Origin: an uncultured Eubacteriales bacterium
GTDB taxonomy: Bacteria; Bacillota; Clostridia; Oscillospirales; Oscillospiraceae
DNA length: 7,604 nt
Direction of reading: 5' to 3'
Assembly (NCBI GenBank): GCA_900550705.1
Contig: URTG01000082.1
Coordinates: 1-7,604, forward strand
This document shows positions 1 to 6,379 of the stretch, piece by piece. The notes under the pieces were generated by a model. It saw only the letters and a list, made by a program, of their open reading frames with translations, ran no database searches and was not told the DNA's origin. The translations under genes were made by a program, and so were the position numbers. How positions within the stretch are numbered: position 1 is the stretch's first letter; every line of letters begins with the position of its first letter.

Positions 1-1057
1 GGGGAGCGGCCTGTCCCGCCCCGTCCAGCCTCCGGCGGGGCTCGGGGGGCAGGTCCATGTGGGGCACATGGAGCCGGGCGTTATACTCGTCAATGGCCTG
101 GTCCAGATACTGGTCCACATGGGGGAACACGGTCCCCGCCAGGCCATAGGTGATGGAGGGGATGAAGTGCCCGCCGGGGCAGTAGGCATTCAGGGCCCTG
201 CGGGTATAGTCCAGGATCTCCTCCGGCTGGGCGTCGGCCCGGTCAATGGCGGCACCCAGGCCGCCCATGAGTACCAGCTTGCCCCGCAGGTGCTGCTGGA
301 GGGCGGGGATGTCGTTTTCGGGCAGCACCCCCTGCCACACCTGGATGCCGATCTCCGCCATGTCGTCCACGATGGGGGCCAGATAGGAGTCGGCGTGGTG
401 GATGGCGATGACCCCCCGGGAGCGGATGTAGCCATAGAAGCGGCGGTAGGGCTCCTTGAAGAACTCCCGCCACATCTCCGGCTTCATGAACAGGGCGTTT
501 TTGGTGCCCCAGTCGTCGTGGGTAAACAGCACGTCGGGCTGCAGGCCGTCGATGAGCATTTTGGCATAGGTCAGCCGGAACTGGGTGATGGATTCGATGA
601 GCTCGTGCATCTCGTCCGGGTGCTCGTACAGGGCGGTGAGGGTGTTCTCAAAGTCCATAAGGAAGTGGCACTGCTCGAAGATGCCGGTGCCCATAAAGCC
701 GGTGACCAGGCGGCCGTCCCCGGCGGCGGCGTGGGCGGCGGCACGGGCCTCCTCCCAGCCCTGGGTGCAGTTGGCCTCCAAGTCGGGGGCGTGGACCACC
801 TCCCGCCAGCGCGTCACGTCGGGGCAGACGGTGAGCGCCGGGCTGTGGACGGGGATGGCCCCGGGGGCGTCCTCCGGGAAGTCGATGGTCACCCCCCACC
901 GGTCCCGGCTGGTGCTGCCCCGCTTTCGGTTGCCCCGGAGAAAGACGTTGATGGGGTCGGCCAGGTACATGGCCAGGGCCTCATACTGGCGCAGCTGGCG
1001 CTCGGGCTGGCCGCCGGGACGGATCAGCTCCAGAAAGATCTCTTTGGGCGTAGACAT
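1..1057 (-). CDS. Uroporphyrinogen decarboxylase (URO-D) family protein, 3' end cut by window edge
   Basis: The frame is open for 352 codons from ATG at 1057 to the left edge with no stop. The start follows GAGGAG (1066-1071) with an 8-nt spacer. The protein reads MSTPKEIFLELI at its N-terminus and has URO-D/MtaA-type features: HDDWGTK near residue 180, MKPEMWREFFKEPY (191-204), IAIHHADSYLAPIVDDM (217-233), IGIQVWQGVLPENDI (236-250), LVLMGGLG (261-268), and a late ITYGLAG (302-308). The family contains true UroD, which makes coproporphyrinogen III, and corrinoid/coenzyme M methyltransferases (MtaA, CmuA, MtbA) that use a zinc site with an H-x-C motif. Here the H-x-C-G position reads HHADS (220-224), without Cys. 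A classical zinc thiolate site is therefore doubtful and the substrate cannot be named. It is most likely a cytoplasmic TIM barrel; haem synthesis seems the less likely role. Family membership is secure, function is not. Only the last residues should be missing, judging from usual lengths of 340-400. Confidence 0.85.
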   Translation of the reverse strand, partial: MSTPKEIFLELIRPGGQPERQLRQYEALAMYLADPINVFLRGNRKRGSTSRDRWGVTIDFPEDAPGAIPVHSPALTVCPDVTRWREVVHAPDLEANCTQGWEEARAAAHAAAGDGRLVTGFMGTGIFEQCHFLMDFENTLTALYEHPDEMHELIESITQFRLTYAKMLIDGLQPDVLFTHDDWGTKNALFMKPEMWREFFKEPYRRFYGYIRSRGVIAIHHADSYLAPIVDDMAEIGIQVWQGVLPENDIPALQQHLRGKLVLMGGLGAAIDRADAQPEEILDYTRRALNAYCPGGHFIPSITYGLAGTVFPHVDQYLDQAIDEYNARLHVPHMDLPPEPRRRLDGAGQAAP

Positions 1058-1085
1058 GACGATCACTCCTCAGGATTATAAAACA

Positions 1086-1205
1086 TAGGGATGAGCAAAA
1101 CGCGAGTTTTGCAAAGTCGAGTCACAATATATAGGTTTTAAGCAAGTCGGATAGCACTATTTATTGTATAGTCTCATGAGCAAATCGGAATTTTGCTCAT
1201 CCCTA
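1086..1205. repeat. MITE-like 120-bp element with 15-bp perfect terminal inverted repeats
   Basis: TAGGGATGAGCAAAA at 1086-1100 is repeated exactly in reverse complement at 1191-1205. The outermost base pairs are TA at both ends, so the unit can be read as a 116-bp element (1088-1203) with 13-bp inverted repeats flanked by a duplicated TA, as for IS630/Tc1-mariner-type insertion. Each end also folds alone. The left end is GCAAAAC/GTTTTGC with a GCGA loop (1095-1112). The right end is ATGAGCAAA/TTTGCTCAT (1176-1184 and 1192-1200). A smaller ACTAT/ATAGT pair lies at 1156-1172. The interior is AT-rich and non-coding. It lies between the start codons of two divergent genes. No transposase is present, so it would be non-autonomous. 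The symmetry is directly visible; mobility is inferred. An alternative is a regulatory RNA or REP-like repeat. Confidence 0.65.
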
Positions 1206-1233
1206 ATAGGAGAGCATATAGGGGTGAGACATC

Positions 1234-1524
1234 ATGGAGCAAGATACGAGCGCAAGTAAAAAAACAATACTGAAAAAACGGACCTTCAAGGAACGGGTCG
1301 AGTCGATCTGTGATATGAAGAGCCTGACGGCGGAAGAAAAACGACAGGAACTGCGCGGATTCTATGCCAAGTATACCGCAGATGAAAAGACACTATATAA
1401 GCGGTATCGCAGGCTGAAGTTTGAAACAGAGCAACTGGGGACGCTTGTGCTGGGAACCATATTGGGAGCATTGAGTTCTGTTTTTTATAGCCGCCATGGG
1501 GAGACCATGGAGTGGGATCGCTGA
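1234..1524 (+). CDS. Small single-helix membrane protein, probably the 5' part of a frameshifted gene
   Basis: The frame encodes 96 residues. The start is supported by GGGGTGAG (1221-1228) five bases before the ATG. Residues 1-66 are highly charged (many K, E and R) and predicted helical or soluble. Residues 68-85 (LGTLVLGTILGALSSVFY) form one hydrophobic helix, followed by a short tail RHGETMEWDR that looks out of place. The ending is suspicious because a second frame, open from 1475, continues with hydrophobic residues (VLFFIAAMG). A run of six T (1481-1486) lies exactly at the switch. Removing one T would join both frames into a 153-residue protein with two transmembrane helices. I do not recognise the family. 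The composition is less GC-rich than the URO-D and gal genes. It may be co-transcribed with the SLH protein gene downstream. Confidence 0.6.
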   Translation: MEQDTSASKKTILKKRTFKERVESICDMKSLTAEEKRQELRGFYAKYTADEKTLYKRYRRLKFETEQLGTLVLGTILGALSSVFYSRHGETMEWDR

Positions 1525-1696
1525 ATATGTCTGCTGGGGTGTCTTTGTGTGGCTCCCAGCCATCGGCTTTGTATGCTGGTACCTGCGAGTATATATGAGC
1601 AAAGATGTTTTGTTGGTATATCCGGTCGAAATGAAGCTGTTGGAGAAAGAACTGCGCATCTGGGATCTGCCGCCTTCCGCGCAAAAGAGCGAGTAA
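1496..1696 (+). CDS. Second membrane segment, probably the 3' part of the same frameshifted gene
   Basis: The frame encodes 66 residues counted from the ATG at 1496 and overlaps the upstream frame by 29 bases. Residues 8-30 (AEYVCWGVFVWLPAIGFVCW and neighbours) are a transmembrane helix rich in aromatic residues. They are followed by a charged tail (VYMSKDVLL, EMKLLEKELRIWDLPP) that is likely cytoplasmic. There is no Shine-Dalgarno sequence before this ATG, only AGCCGCC. Independent translation is therefore poorly supported, and either a frameshift from the upstream frame or translational coupling is needed. The frame is already open upstream of the ATG, back to 1475. I list it separately because the DNA as given contains two frames. 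My preferred reading is one two-helix protein of 153 residues interrupted by one extra T. The family is not recognised. Confidence 0.5.
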   Translation: MGRPWSGIAEYVCWGVFVWLPAIGFVCWYLRVYMSKDVLLVYPVEMKLLEKELRIWDLPPSAQKSE

Positions 1697-1800
1697 AAGG
1701 CGTGGTAGAGTGCAAACAAAAAGCCCGTTTGTATCACAGGACAAGGGCCTCATTTACAAGTCTGAGAAAAGACAAGGTGTAGGTAAAGGAGAGAGATGGC

Positions 1801-4665
1801 ATGAAAAAGCATAAGACGGCACAAAGAGTGATGGGGATGGCGCTTTCGGCACTGGTATTGGCAGGGACGGCAGTTCAGCCGGCTTTGGCCTATGAGACCG
1901 GTGCACAGGCAGAGTCATCCCTGACGGTCATGAGCAGCAGCGAGTCGCTGTACCGCCCAAACCCTGTTTGCGGCACCTATCTGGGGATCAACGAGGACGG
2001 ACTCTATGAGTTTGAGGCGACCATCCCCGCGGATGGGAACAATCAGCCAAGACCGTTGATGCCGGATCACTACTATTCCCGGCAAGTTATCAGCAATACG
2101 GATGTGCTGGGTGTCCGCGCCAGCTATTACTACGGCAAAAAGCCCGGAACCTCGGATATTACCTACTCCGTCAGTGAAAGCTCGGACGGTCCGTTTACCC
2201 CCAAGGCCATCGCTCATGTGACTGTGGTGAGCAAGGAGGACTATCTGGCCCTCACCGGTCTGGATCATATCCACAAGTGGTACTACAGCTATGACAGCGA
2301 CGGTCCCACCTGCATCAAGGAGAGCGTCAGCTCCCGCAAATGTATGACCTGCGGGGAAAATCAGATCATCGAGGTAAGACCCAAGACGGAGCATCAGTAC
2401 ATCTACGCCTATACGGATAACGGCTATATCTATCGCTGCAAGGTCTGCAAGGCTGTTTATGAAGCGGACGAGACAACGAATCCCGGCACTGGGATTGGTA
2501 GCCAGACACCAGGAGGCAGCAGCGGCAGTCAGGCTCCTGAAAGCGGCAACGGAACGGCACAAGCACCGCACAGCCATAGCTGGAGCTATGAGACGAGAAA
2601 GGCGACCTGCGAGAAGGAGGGCGCGTCTATCCGGGTGTGCAGAGTCTGCGGAACGGAGGAGACCCTTTCCGCCACACCCAAGCTGGAGCATCAGTATGTG
2701 TCCAAGGTGACCACACCGGCTACCGCCACTAAAAGCGGTGTCCGGACCTACACATGCTCCCTCTGCGGAGACTCCTACACAGAGACTATCCAGAAGATCG
2801 GAGGTACAACAGAGTCTGCCATCGTGAAGGACCCTAACGCGAAGGCGGCGGTATCCAGCAATCAGGGAGAACAGAACTACAGCTGGTACGCCAGCAAGCC
2901 GGTCACCTCATACCTCTATGAACGGCAGGACGGGAACCTCACTCGTGTGGAGTGCATCGAGGGGAAGGTCGTCGTGGAGAACTACGACAGCAGCTTCCAA
3001 CTTCTGACCTCGGACAGTGTCCCTATGGAGCTGGAGCTGTTCGGCGGCTTCTACGCAGGCGAGGGCTATAACTTCCTTATCTTCGGTCAGCAGAATCCGG
3101 AGGAGTCTCAGAGCAAGGAGGTCGTCCGGGTGGTGAAGTACTCCAAGGATTGGAAACGCCTGGATGCTTCCAGCCTGAAGGGTGCCAACACCACGATCCC
3201 ATTCCGGGCAGGCTCCCTGCGCTGTGCGGAGTATAACGGGATGCTGTATATCACCACCAGCCACCAGATGTTCAAATCCAAGGACGGGCTGAATCATCAA
3301 TCCAATCTGCTCATCGGCATCCGGGAATCGGACATGGCTATTACGGACAGCCGCTATGACGTGCTGTATGCCGCCACCGGCTATGTCAGCCACTCCTTCA
3401 ATCAGTTCATTCTGGTGGACGACTCCGGACGGCTGGTGACGATGGACCATGGAGACGCCTACCCAAGATCGGCGGTGCTGTTCCAGTATAAGAACCCCGC
3501 GGGCAGCGAGAAGTTTGGCACTGCCTCCTACGGAGAGGTAATGACCTTTTACGGCGCCATCGGAGAGAACTACACGAACGCAGCTCTGGGAGGTCTGGCC
3601 GATTCCGGCAGAAATTATCTGTCCGTGATGAATACCGCGGCACAGGACGGGAGCGCGAACAGCAAAAGCGTAAGAAATGTTGTGCTGTATGTGACTGGCC
3701 AAAGCGACCTGAACAGCACGAAGACCGTCCAGCTGACGAACTACAGCGCGAATGGGAATACCAGCGCGTCTGTCCCGCAGCTGGTGAAGCTGTCGGAGGA
3801 CCGATTCCTCGTGCTGTGGGAGATCAACACAATGGATCAGTATGGGAACTTTGAAGCGGACGGGACGATCTGCTATGCATTCGTGGATGGCAGCGGCAAG
3901 CAGATCGGACAGGCCCAGAGTGAAAAAGCACGGCTTTCCGATTGCCAACCAATTACAGTAGACGGCAAAGCGGTATGGTATGTCACTTCCAACAGTGCAC
4001 CGAAGTTTTATGAGATCGATCAAAACGGTAACCTGACAGCATATAGCGCAGCTTCAAGTGGGACTCAGCAGCCGGGACAAACTGCGCCCGGTACGACGGA
4101 AAAACCAAACGAGACACTTCCGGGACAGTCGGCGTCGGGACTTGACTTCAAAGATGTCCCTGCGAACGCCTACTATCTGGATGCGGTAAAGTGGGCGGTC
4201 GATCAGAATATTACCGGAGGGACCTCTGCCAATACTTTCTCGCCTAACGCCTCCTGCACCCGCGCACAGATGGTGACCTTCCTGTGGCGGACCTTCGGAT
4301 CTCCCCAGCCCAAGAGCGACAGCGGCTTTGCCGACGTGCCCGCCGACAGCTACTACGCCAAGGCCGTGGCCTGGGCCGTGGAGCACGGCATCACCCAGGG
4401 CACCAGCGAGGACCGGTTCTCCCCGGACGCGGTCTGCACCCGCGCCCAGGGCATCACCTTCCTGTACCGCATGGCCGGCTCCCCCGCCGCCTCCGGCAGC
4501 GCCGGCTTCCTGGATGTGGCGGACAGCGACTACTTCGCCTCCCCCGTCCTCTGGGCCAAGACCCAGAACGTCACCGGCGGCGTGGGCAACGGCCTGTTCG
4601 GCTCCGCCGACCGGTGCACCCGCGCTCAGATCGTCACCTTCCTCTACCGCGCATTCGGGGAATGA
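1801..4665 (+). CDS. Secreted SLH-domain surface protein with two Cys/His modules
   Basis: The protein has 954 residues; the start is supported by AAGGAGAG (1786-1793). Residues 1-30 are a signal peptide (basic MKKHKTAQR, hydrophobic core, likely cleavage after QPALA). Residues 156-216 and 257-330 are two related modules with the pattern HxHxW, C, CxxC, EHQY, CxxC. Cysteines are at 171, 181, 184, 213, 216 and at 270, 280, 283, 319, 322, a zinc-ribbon-like spacing. A Gly/Ser/Pro linker (about 224-256) separates them. Residues 360-750 are beta-rich with repeated aromatic, Gly and Asp turns, possibly a beta-propeller (inference). A Pro/Thr linker (752-779) leads to three SLH domains (781-830, 842-893, 902-953), each with a CTRAQ motif, spaced 60 residues apart. 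SLH domains bind secondary cell wall polymers, so the protein should sit on the outer wall. No enzymatic motif is seen; adhesion or binding is a guess. Codon use changes sharply near 4300. Confidence 0.9.
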   Translation: MKKHKTAQRVMGMALSALVLAGTAVQPALAYETGAQAESSLTVMSSSESLYRPNPVCGTYLGINEDGLYEFEATIPADGNNQPRPLMPDHYYSRQVISNTDVLGVRASYYYGKKPGTSDITYSVSESSDGPFTPKAIAHVTVVSKEDYLALTGLDHIHKWYYSYDSDGPTCIKESVSSRKCMTCGENQIIEVRPKTEHQYIYAYTDNGYIYRCKVCKAVYEADETTNPGTGIGSQTPGGSSGSQAPESGNGTAQAPHSHSWSYETRKATCEKEGASIRVCRVCGTEETLSATPKLEHQYVSKVTTPATATKSGVRTYTCSLCGDSYTETIQKIGGTTESAIVKDPNAKAAVSSNQGEQNYSWYASKPVTSYLYERQDGNLTRVECIEGKVVVENYDSSFQLLTSDSVPMELELFGGFYAGEGYNFLIFGQQNPEESQSKEVVRVVKYSKDWKRLDASSLKGANTTIPFRAGSLRCAEYNGMLYITTSHQMFKSKDGLNHQSNLLIGIRESDMAITDSRYDVLYAATGYVSHSFNQFILVDDSGRLVTMDHGDAYPRSAVLFQYKNPAGSEKFGTASYGEVMTFYGAIGENYTNAALGGLADSGRNYLSVMNTAAQDGSANSKSVRNVVLYVTGQSDLNSTKTVQLTNYSANGNTSASVPQLVKLSEDRFLVLWEINTMDQYGNFEADGTICYAFVDGSGKQIGQAQSEKARLSDCQPITVDGKAVWYVTSNSAPKFYEIDQNGNLTAYSAASSGTQQPGQTAPGTTEKPNETLPGQSASGLDFKDVPANAYYLDAVKWAVDQNITGGTSANTFSPNASCTRAQMVTFLWRTFGSPQPKSDSGFADVPADSYYAKAVAWAVEHGITQGTSEDRFSPDAVCTRAQGITFLYRMAGSPAASGSAGFLDVADSDYFASPVLWAKTQNVTGGVGNGLFGSADRCTRAQIVTFLYRAFGE
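4141..4659 (+). repeat. Three SLH modules with exact 180-bp register
   Basis: The conserved block starting TGCACCCGCGC, which encodes CTRAQ, occurs at 4255, 4435 and 4615, exactly 180 bp apart. The three modules begin with FKDVPANAYY, FADVPADSYY and FLDVADSDYF. Modules 2 and 3 are much more GC-rich at third codon positions than module 1. Such near-identical short blocks are natural sites for recombination between paralogous SLH genes. The spacing is read directly from the sequence; the recombination role is inferred. Confidence 0.85.
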
Positions 4666-4676
4666 TCCCGTTTCAG

Positions 4677-4710
4677 ACCCAGCCGCAGCCAACGCTGCGG
4701 CTGGGTTTTT
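4677..4710 (+). terminator. Rho-independent terminator of the SLH protein gene
   Basis: A perfect 12-bp GC-rich stem, CCCAGCCGCAGC with GCTGCGGCTGGG (4678-4689 and 4694-4705), has a CAAC loop and an extra A-T pair at its base. It is followed by TTTTTGTT. It begins 12 bases after the TGA stop. It lacks a T-run on the other strand, so it acts for plus-strand transcription only. Confidence 0.93.
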
Positions 4711-4741
4711 GTTCCCCCGTGATCCTTCGGCTGGCTTGCTT

Positions 4742-4776
4742 AAAAAAAGAGCCGAGGCGAAAACGCCTCAGCGGCT
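4742..4776 (-). terminator. Distal terminator of the galE-galT operon
   Basis: On the minus strand, a stem of GAGGCG/CGCCTC with a TTTT loop (4754-4769) is extended by AGCC/GGCT across a three-base bulge. It runs into seven T (the A-run at 4742-4748). It lies after the proximal terminator at 4782-4816 and would catch read-through. Confidence 0.75.
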
Positions 4777-4781
4777 GAATT

Positions 4782-4816
4782 AAAAAACAGATCCGAAGCG
4801 AAACGCTTCGGATCTG
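4782..4816 (-). terminator. Proximal terminator of the galE-galT operon
   Basis: A perfect 13-bp stem, CAGATCCGAAGCG with its complement (4788-4800 and 4804-4816), has a three-base loop. On the minus strand it is followed by six T (A-run 4782-4787). It is about 55 bases downstream of the galT stop. On the plus strand it is followed by G residues, so it does not serve the SLH gene. Confidence 0.9.
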
Positions 4817-4825
4817 GGGGAGGGA

Positions 4826-4842
4826 CTGCCGTAAAACGGCAG
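4826..4842. other. Small hairpin between galT stop and its terminator
   Basis: CTGCCG/CGGCAG (4826-4831 and 4837-4842) closes a TAAAA loop. There is no T-run on either side, so it is not a terminator alone. It may protect the 3' end of the galT transcript or be incidental. With the two stems at 4742-4816 it forms a row of three hairpins in the convergent gap. Confidence 0.4.
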
Positions 4843-4870
4843 GATCGACGCAAATTCTGTTGTGCTTCCA

Positions 4871-6364
4871 TCAGGAGATGGTATTCAAAAACCGCAGGAA
4901 GGCGGCCTTGCCCTCCGGGGTGCGCTTGTAGACACCGGCGTGCTCCAGCACCTGGGCGAAGACCAGGCCGGTCTCCTTCTCCACGATGTCCAGGGCGTTG
5001 TCCTGGGTGATGGTGTACTTGCCCCGGAAGCCCTCGGCCCAGTCGGCGTGCTTTTCCGTCAGCGGGTCCTTGTGCAGGTCCGCGCCGGAGACCAGGCCCT
5101 CGGCCACGGCGGCCAGCTCCGCCTTTAACCGGGCGGGGAGGACGGCCAGACCCATGACCTCGATCAGGCCGATGTTCTCCTTTTTGATGTGGTGCAGCTC
5201 TGCATGGGGGTGGTAAAGCCCCAGGGGGTGCTCCGGCGTGGTGAGATTGTTCCGCAGCACCAGGTCCAGCTCAAAGGCCCCGTCCCGCATCCGGGCGATG
5301 GGGGTAATGGTGTTGTGGGGCACCCCGTCGGTCTCCGCCAGAATGACGGCAGCCTCGTCCGTATACCCCCGCCAGGCGGTGAGGATGCGGTCGGCCAGCT
5401 CGATGAGCTGCTGGGGGTCCTGGCAGGACAGCCGGACCACCGACATGGGCCACTTGACGATGCCCGCCGTCACGTCGGCAAAGCCGGGGAAGGCGAAGGG
5501 CGTCTCCACCGGGGCCTTGGCCATGGCGAAGGTGTAGTGTCCCCCCTGGAAGTGGTCGTGGGCCAGAATAGATCCGCCCACAATGGGCAGATCGGCGTTG
5601 GAGCCCACAAAGTAGTGGGGGAACTGCCCCACAAAGTCCAGCAGCTTGCCGAAGCAGGCCCGGTCGATCTTCATGGGGGTGTGGACGCGGTTGAAGCAGA
5701 TGCAGTGCTCGTTGTAATACACATAGGGGGAATACTGTAAAAACCAGGGGGACCCGTGGATGGTGATGGGCACTACCCGGTGATTCTGCCGGGCGGGGTG
5801 GTTCAGCCGGCCGGCGTAGCCCTCGTTCTCCGCGCACAGCAGACAGCGGGGGTAGTCAGAGGCGGGCAGCTCCCGGGCGGCGGCGATGGCCTTGGGGTCC
5901 TTCTCCGGCTTGGACAGGTTGATGGTGATGTCCAGGTCGCCGTAGTCGGTGGAGACCTTCCACTGCATATCCTTGGCAATGCGGTCCCGGCGGATGTAGT
6001 TGGTGTTCTGGCTGAACTGATAGTACCAGTCGGTGGCCTCCCGGGGGGAGCGCTGATACTTCTCCCGGAAGGCAGCGATCACCTGGGCGGGTCGGGGGGT
6101 CAGGCGGCCCATCAGGGCCGTGTCCAGCAGGTCGCGGTAGACCACGGAGTTCTCAGCCAGCACACCCCGGGCGTAGGCGTCGTCCAGCAGCGCGTTCAAA
6201 ACGGCGGGCAGGTCGATGTCCCCCCAGGTCTGGCCCGGGTCGGTGTAGCTGTCCAGCTTCAGCACCTCCAGCACGGCGTTGGTGGCCCAGAGGGTCTCCG
6301 ATGCGTCAATCAGCCCGGTGCGGAGGGCGTAGGTGACCAGTTGGGAGACGGCGGCGTCGATCAT
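4871..6364 (-). CDS. galT: UDP-glucose--hexose-1-phosphate uridylyltransferase, class II
   Basis: The protein has 497 residues, the usual length for class II (Firmicutes-type) GalT. It transfers UMP between UDP-glucose and galactose-1-phosphate, giving glucose-1-phosphate and UDP-galactose in the cytoplasmic Leloir pathway (EC 2.7.7.12). Family landmarks are NTNYIRRDRIAKD (120-132), YPRCLLCAENEGYAGR (171-186), QYSPYVYYNEHCI (210-222), SILAHDHFQGGHY (265-277) and YHPHAELHHIKKENIGLIEVMG (384-405). The H269-D-H271-F-Q273 string matches the HxHxQ catalytic pattern of class I GalT (H164, H166, Q168 in E. coli), so His271 is the likely nucleophile (inference by pattern). The start ATG at 6364 follows ACGGAGGAAAA with a suitable spacer. 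It sits 15 bases after the galE stop, so the two genes are almost certainly one operon. Two terminators follow it. Codons are strongly G/C-ending, as expected for a core gene. Confidence 0.96.
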   Translation of the reverse strand: MIDAAVSQLVTYALRTGLIDASETLWATNAVLEVLKLDSYTDPGQTWGDIDLPAVLNALLDDAYARGVLAENSVVYRDLLDTALMGRLTPRPAQVIAAFREKYQRSPREATDWYYQFSQNTNYIRRDRIAKDMQWKVSTDYGDLDITINLSKPEKDPKAIAAARELPASDYPRCLLCAENEGYAGRLNHPARQNHRVVPITIHGSPWFLQYSPYVYYNEHCICFNRVHTPMKIDRACFGKLLDFVGQFPHYFVGSNADLPIVGGSILAHDHFQGGHYTFAMAKAPVETPFAFPGFADVTAGIVKWPMSVVRLSCQDPQQLIELADRILTAWRGYTDEAAVILAETDGVPHNTITPIARMRDGAFELDLVLRNNLTTPEHPLGLYHPHAELHHIKKENIGLIEVMGLAVLPARLKAELAAVAEGLVSGADLHKDPLTEKHADWAEGFRGKYTITQDNALDIVEKETGLVFAQVLEHAGVYKRTPEGKAAFLRFLNTIS

Positions 6365-6379
6365 AGCGTTTTCCTCCGT

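Noticed and set aside
1075..1080. Perfect TATAAT on the minus strand before the URO-D gene
   Set aside because: It lies only four bases from the GAGGAG ribosome binding site, so transcription would start inside that site. There is also no good -35 at 17 bases.
59..1081. Long plus-strand open frame of 340 codons opposite the URO-D gene
   Set aside because: It is antisense to a clear URO-D family protein. Its composition (Gly/Val/His/Asp-rich) is typical of a complementary-frame artefact in GC-rich DNA, and it has no recognisable motif.
1086..1205. CRISPR array or repeat-spacer structure
   Set aside because: There are only two copies, in inverted orientation, with no spacer series and no cas genes in the window.
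1719..1744. Imperfect GCCC...GGGC stem between the small membrane gene and the SLH gene
   Set aside because: It has a short stem with a bulge and no T-run, so it is not supported as a terminator.
1286..1753. Minus-strand frames opposite the small membrane protein
   Set aside because: They lack ribosome binding sites and known features, and the plus-strand frame has a good ribosome binding site and coherent hydrophobic helices.
2908..4023. Minus-strand open frame of 371 codons inside the SLH gene
   Set aside because: It is antisense to a continuous, motif-bearing 954-residue frame, with no ribosome binding site or domain that I can recognise. The same applies to the minus frame at 1915-2691.
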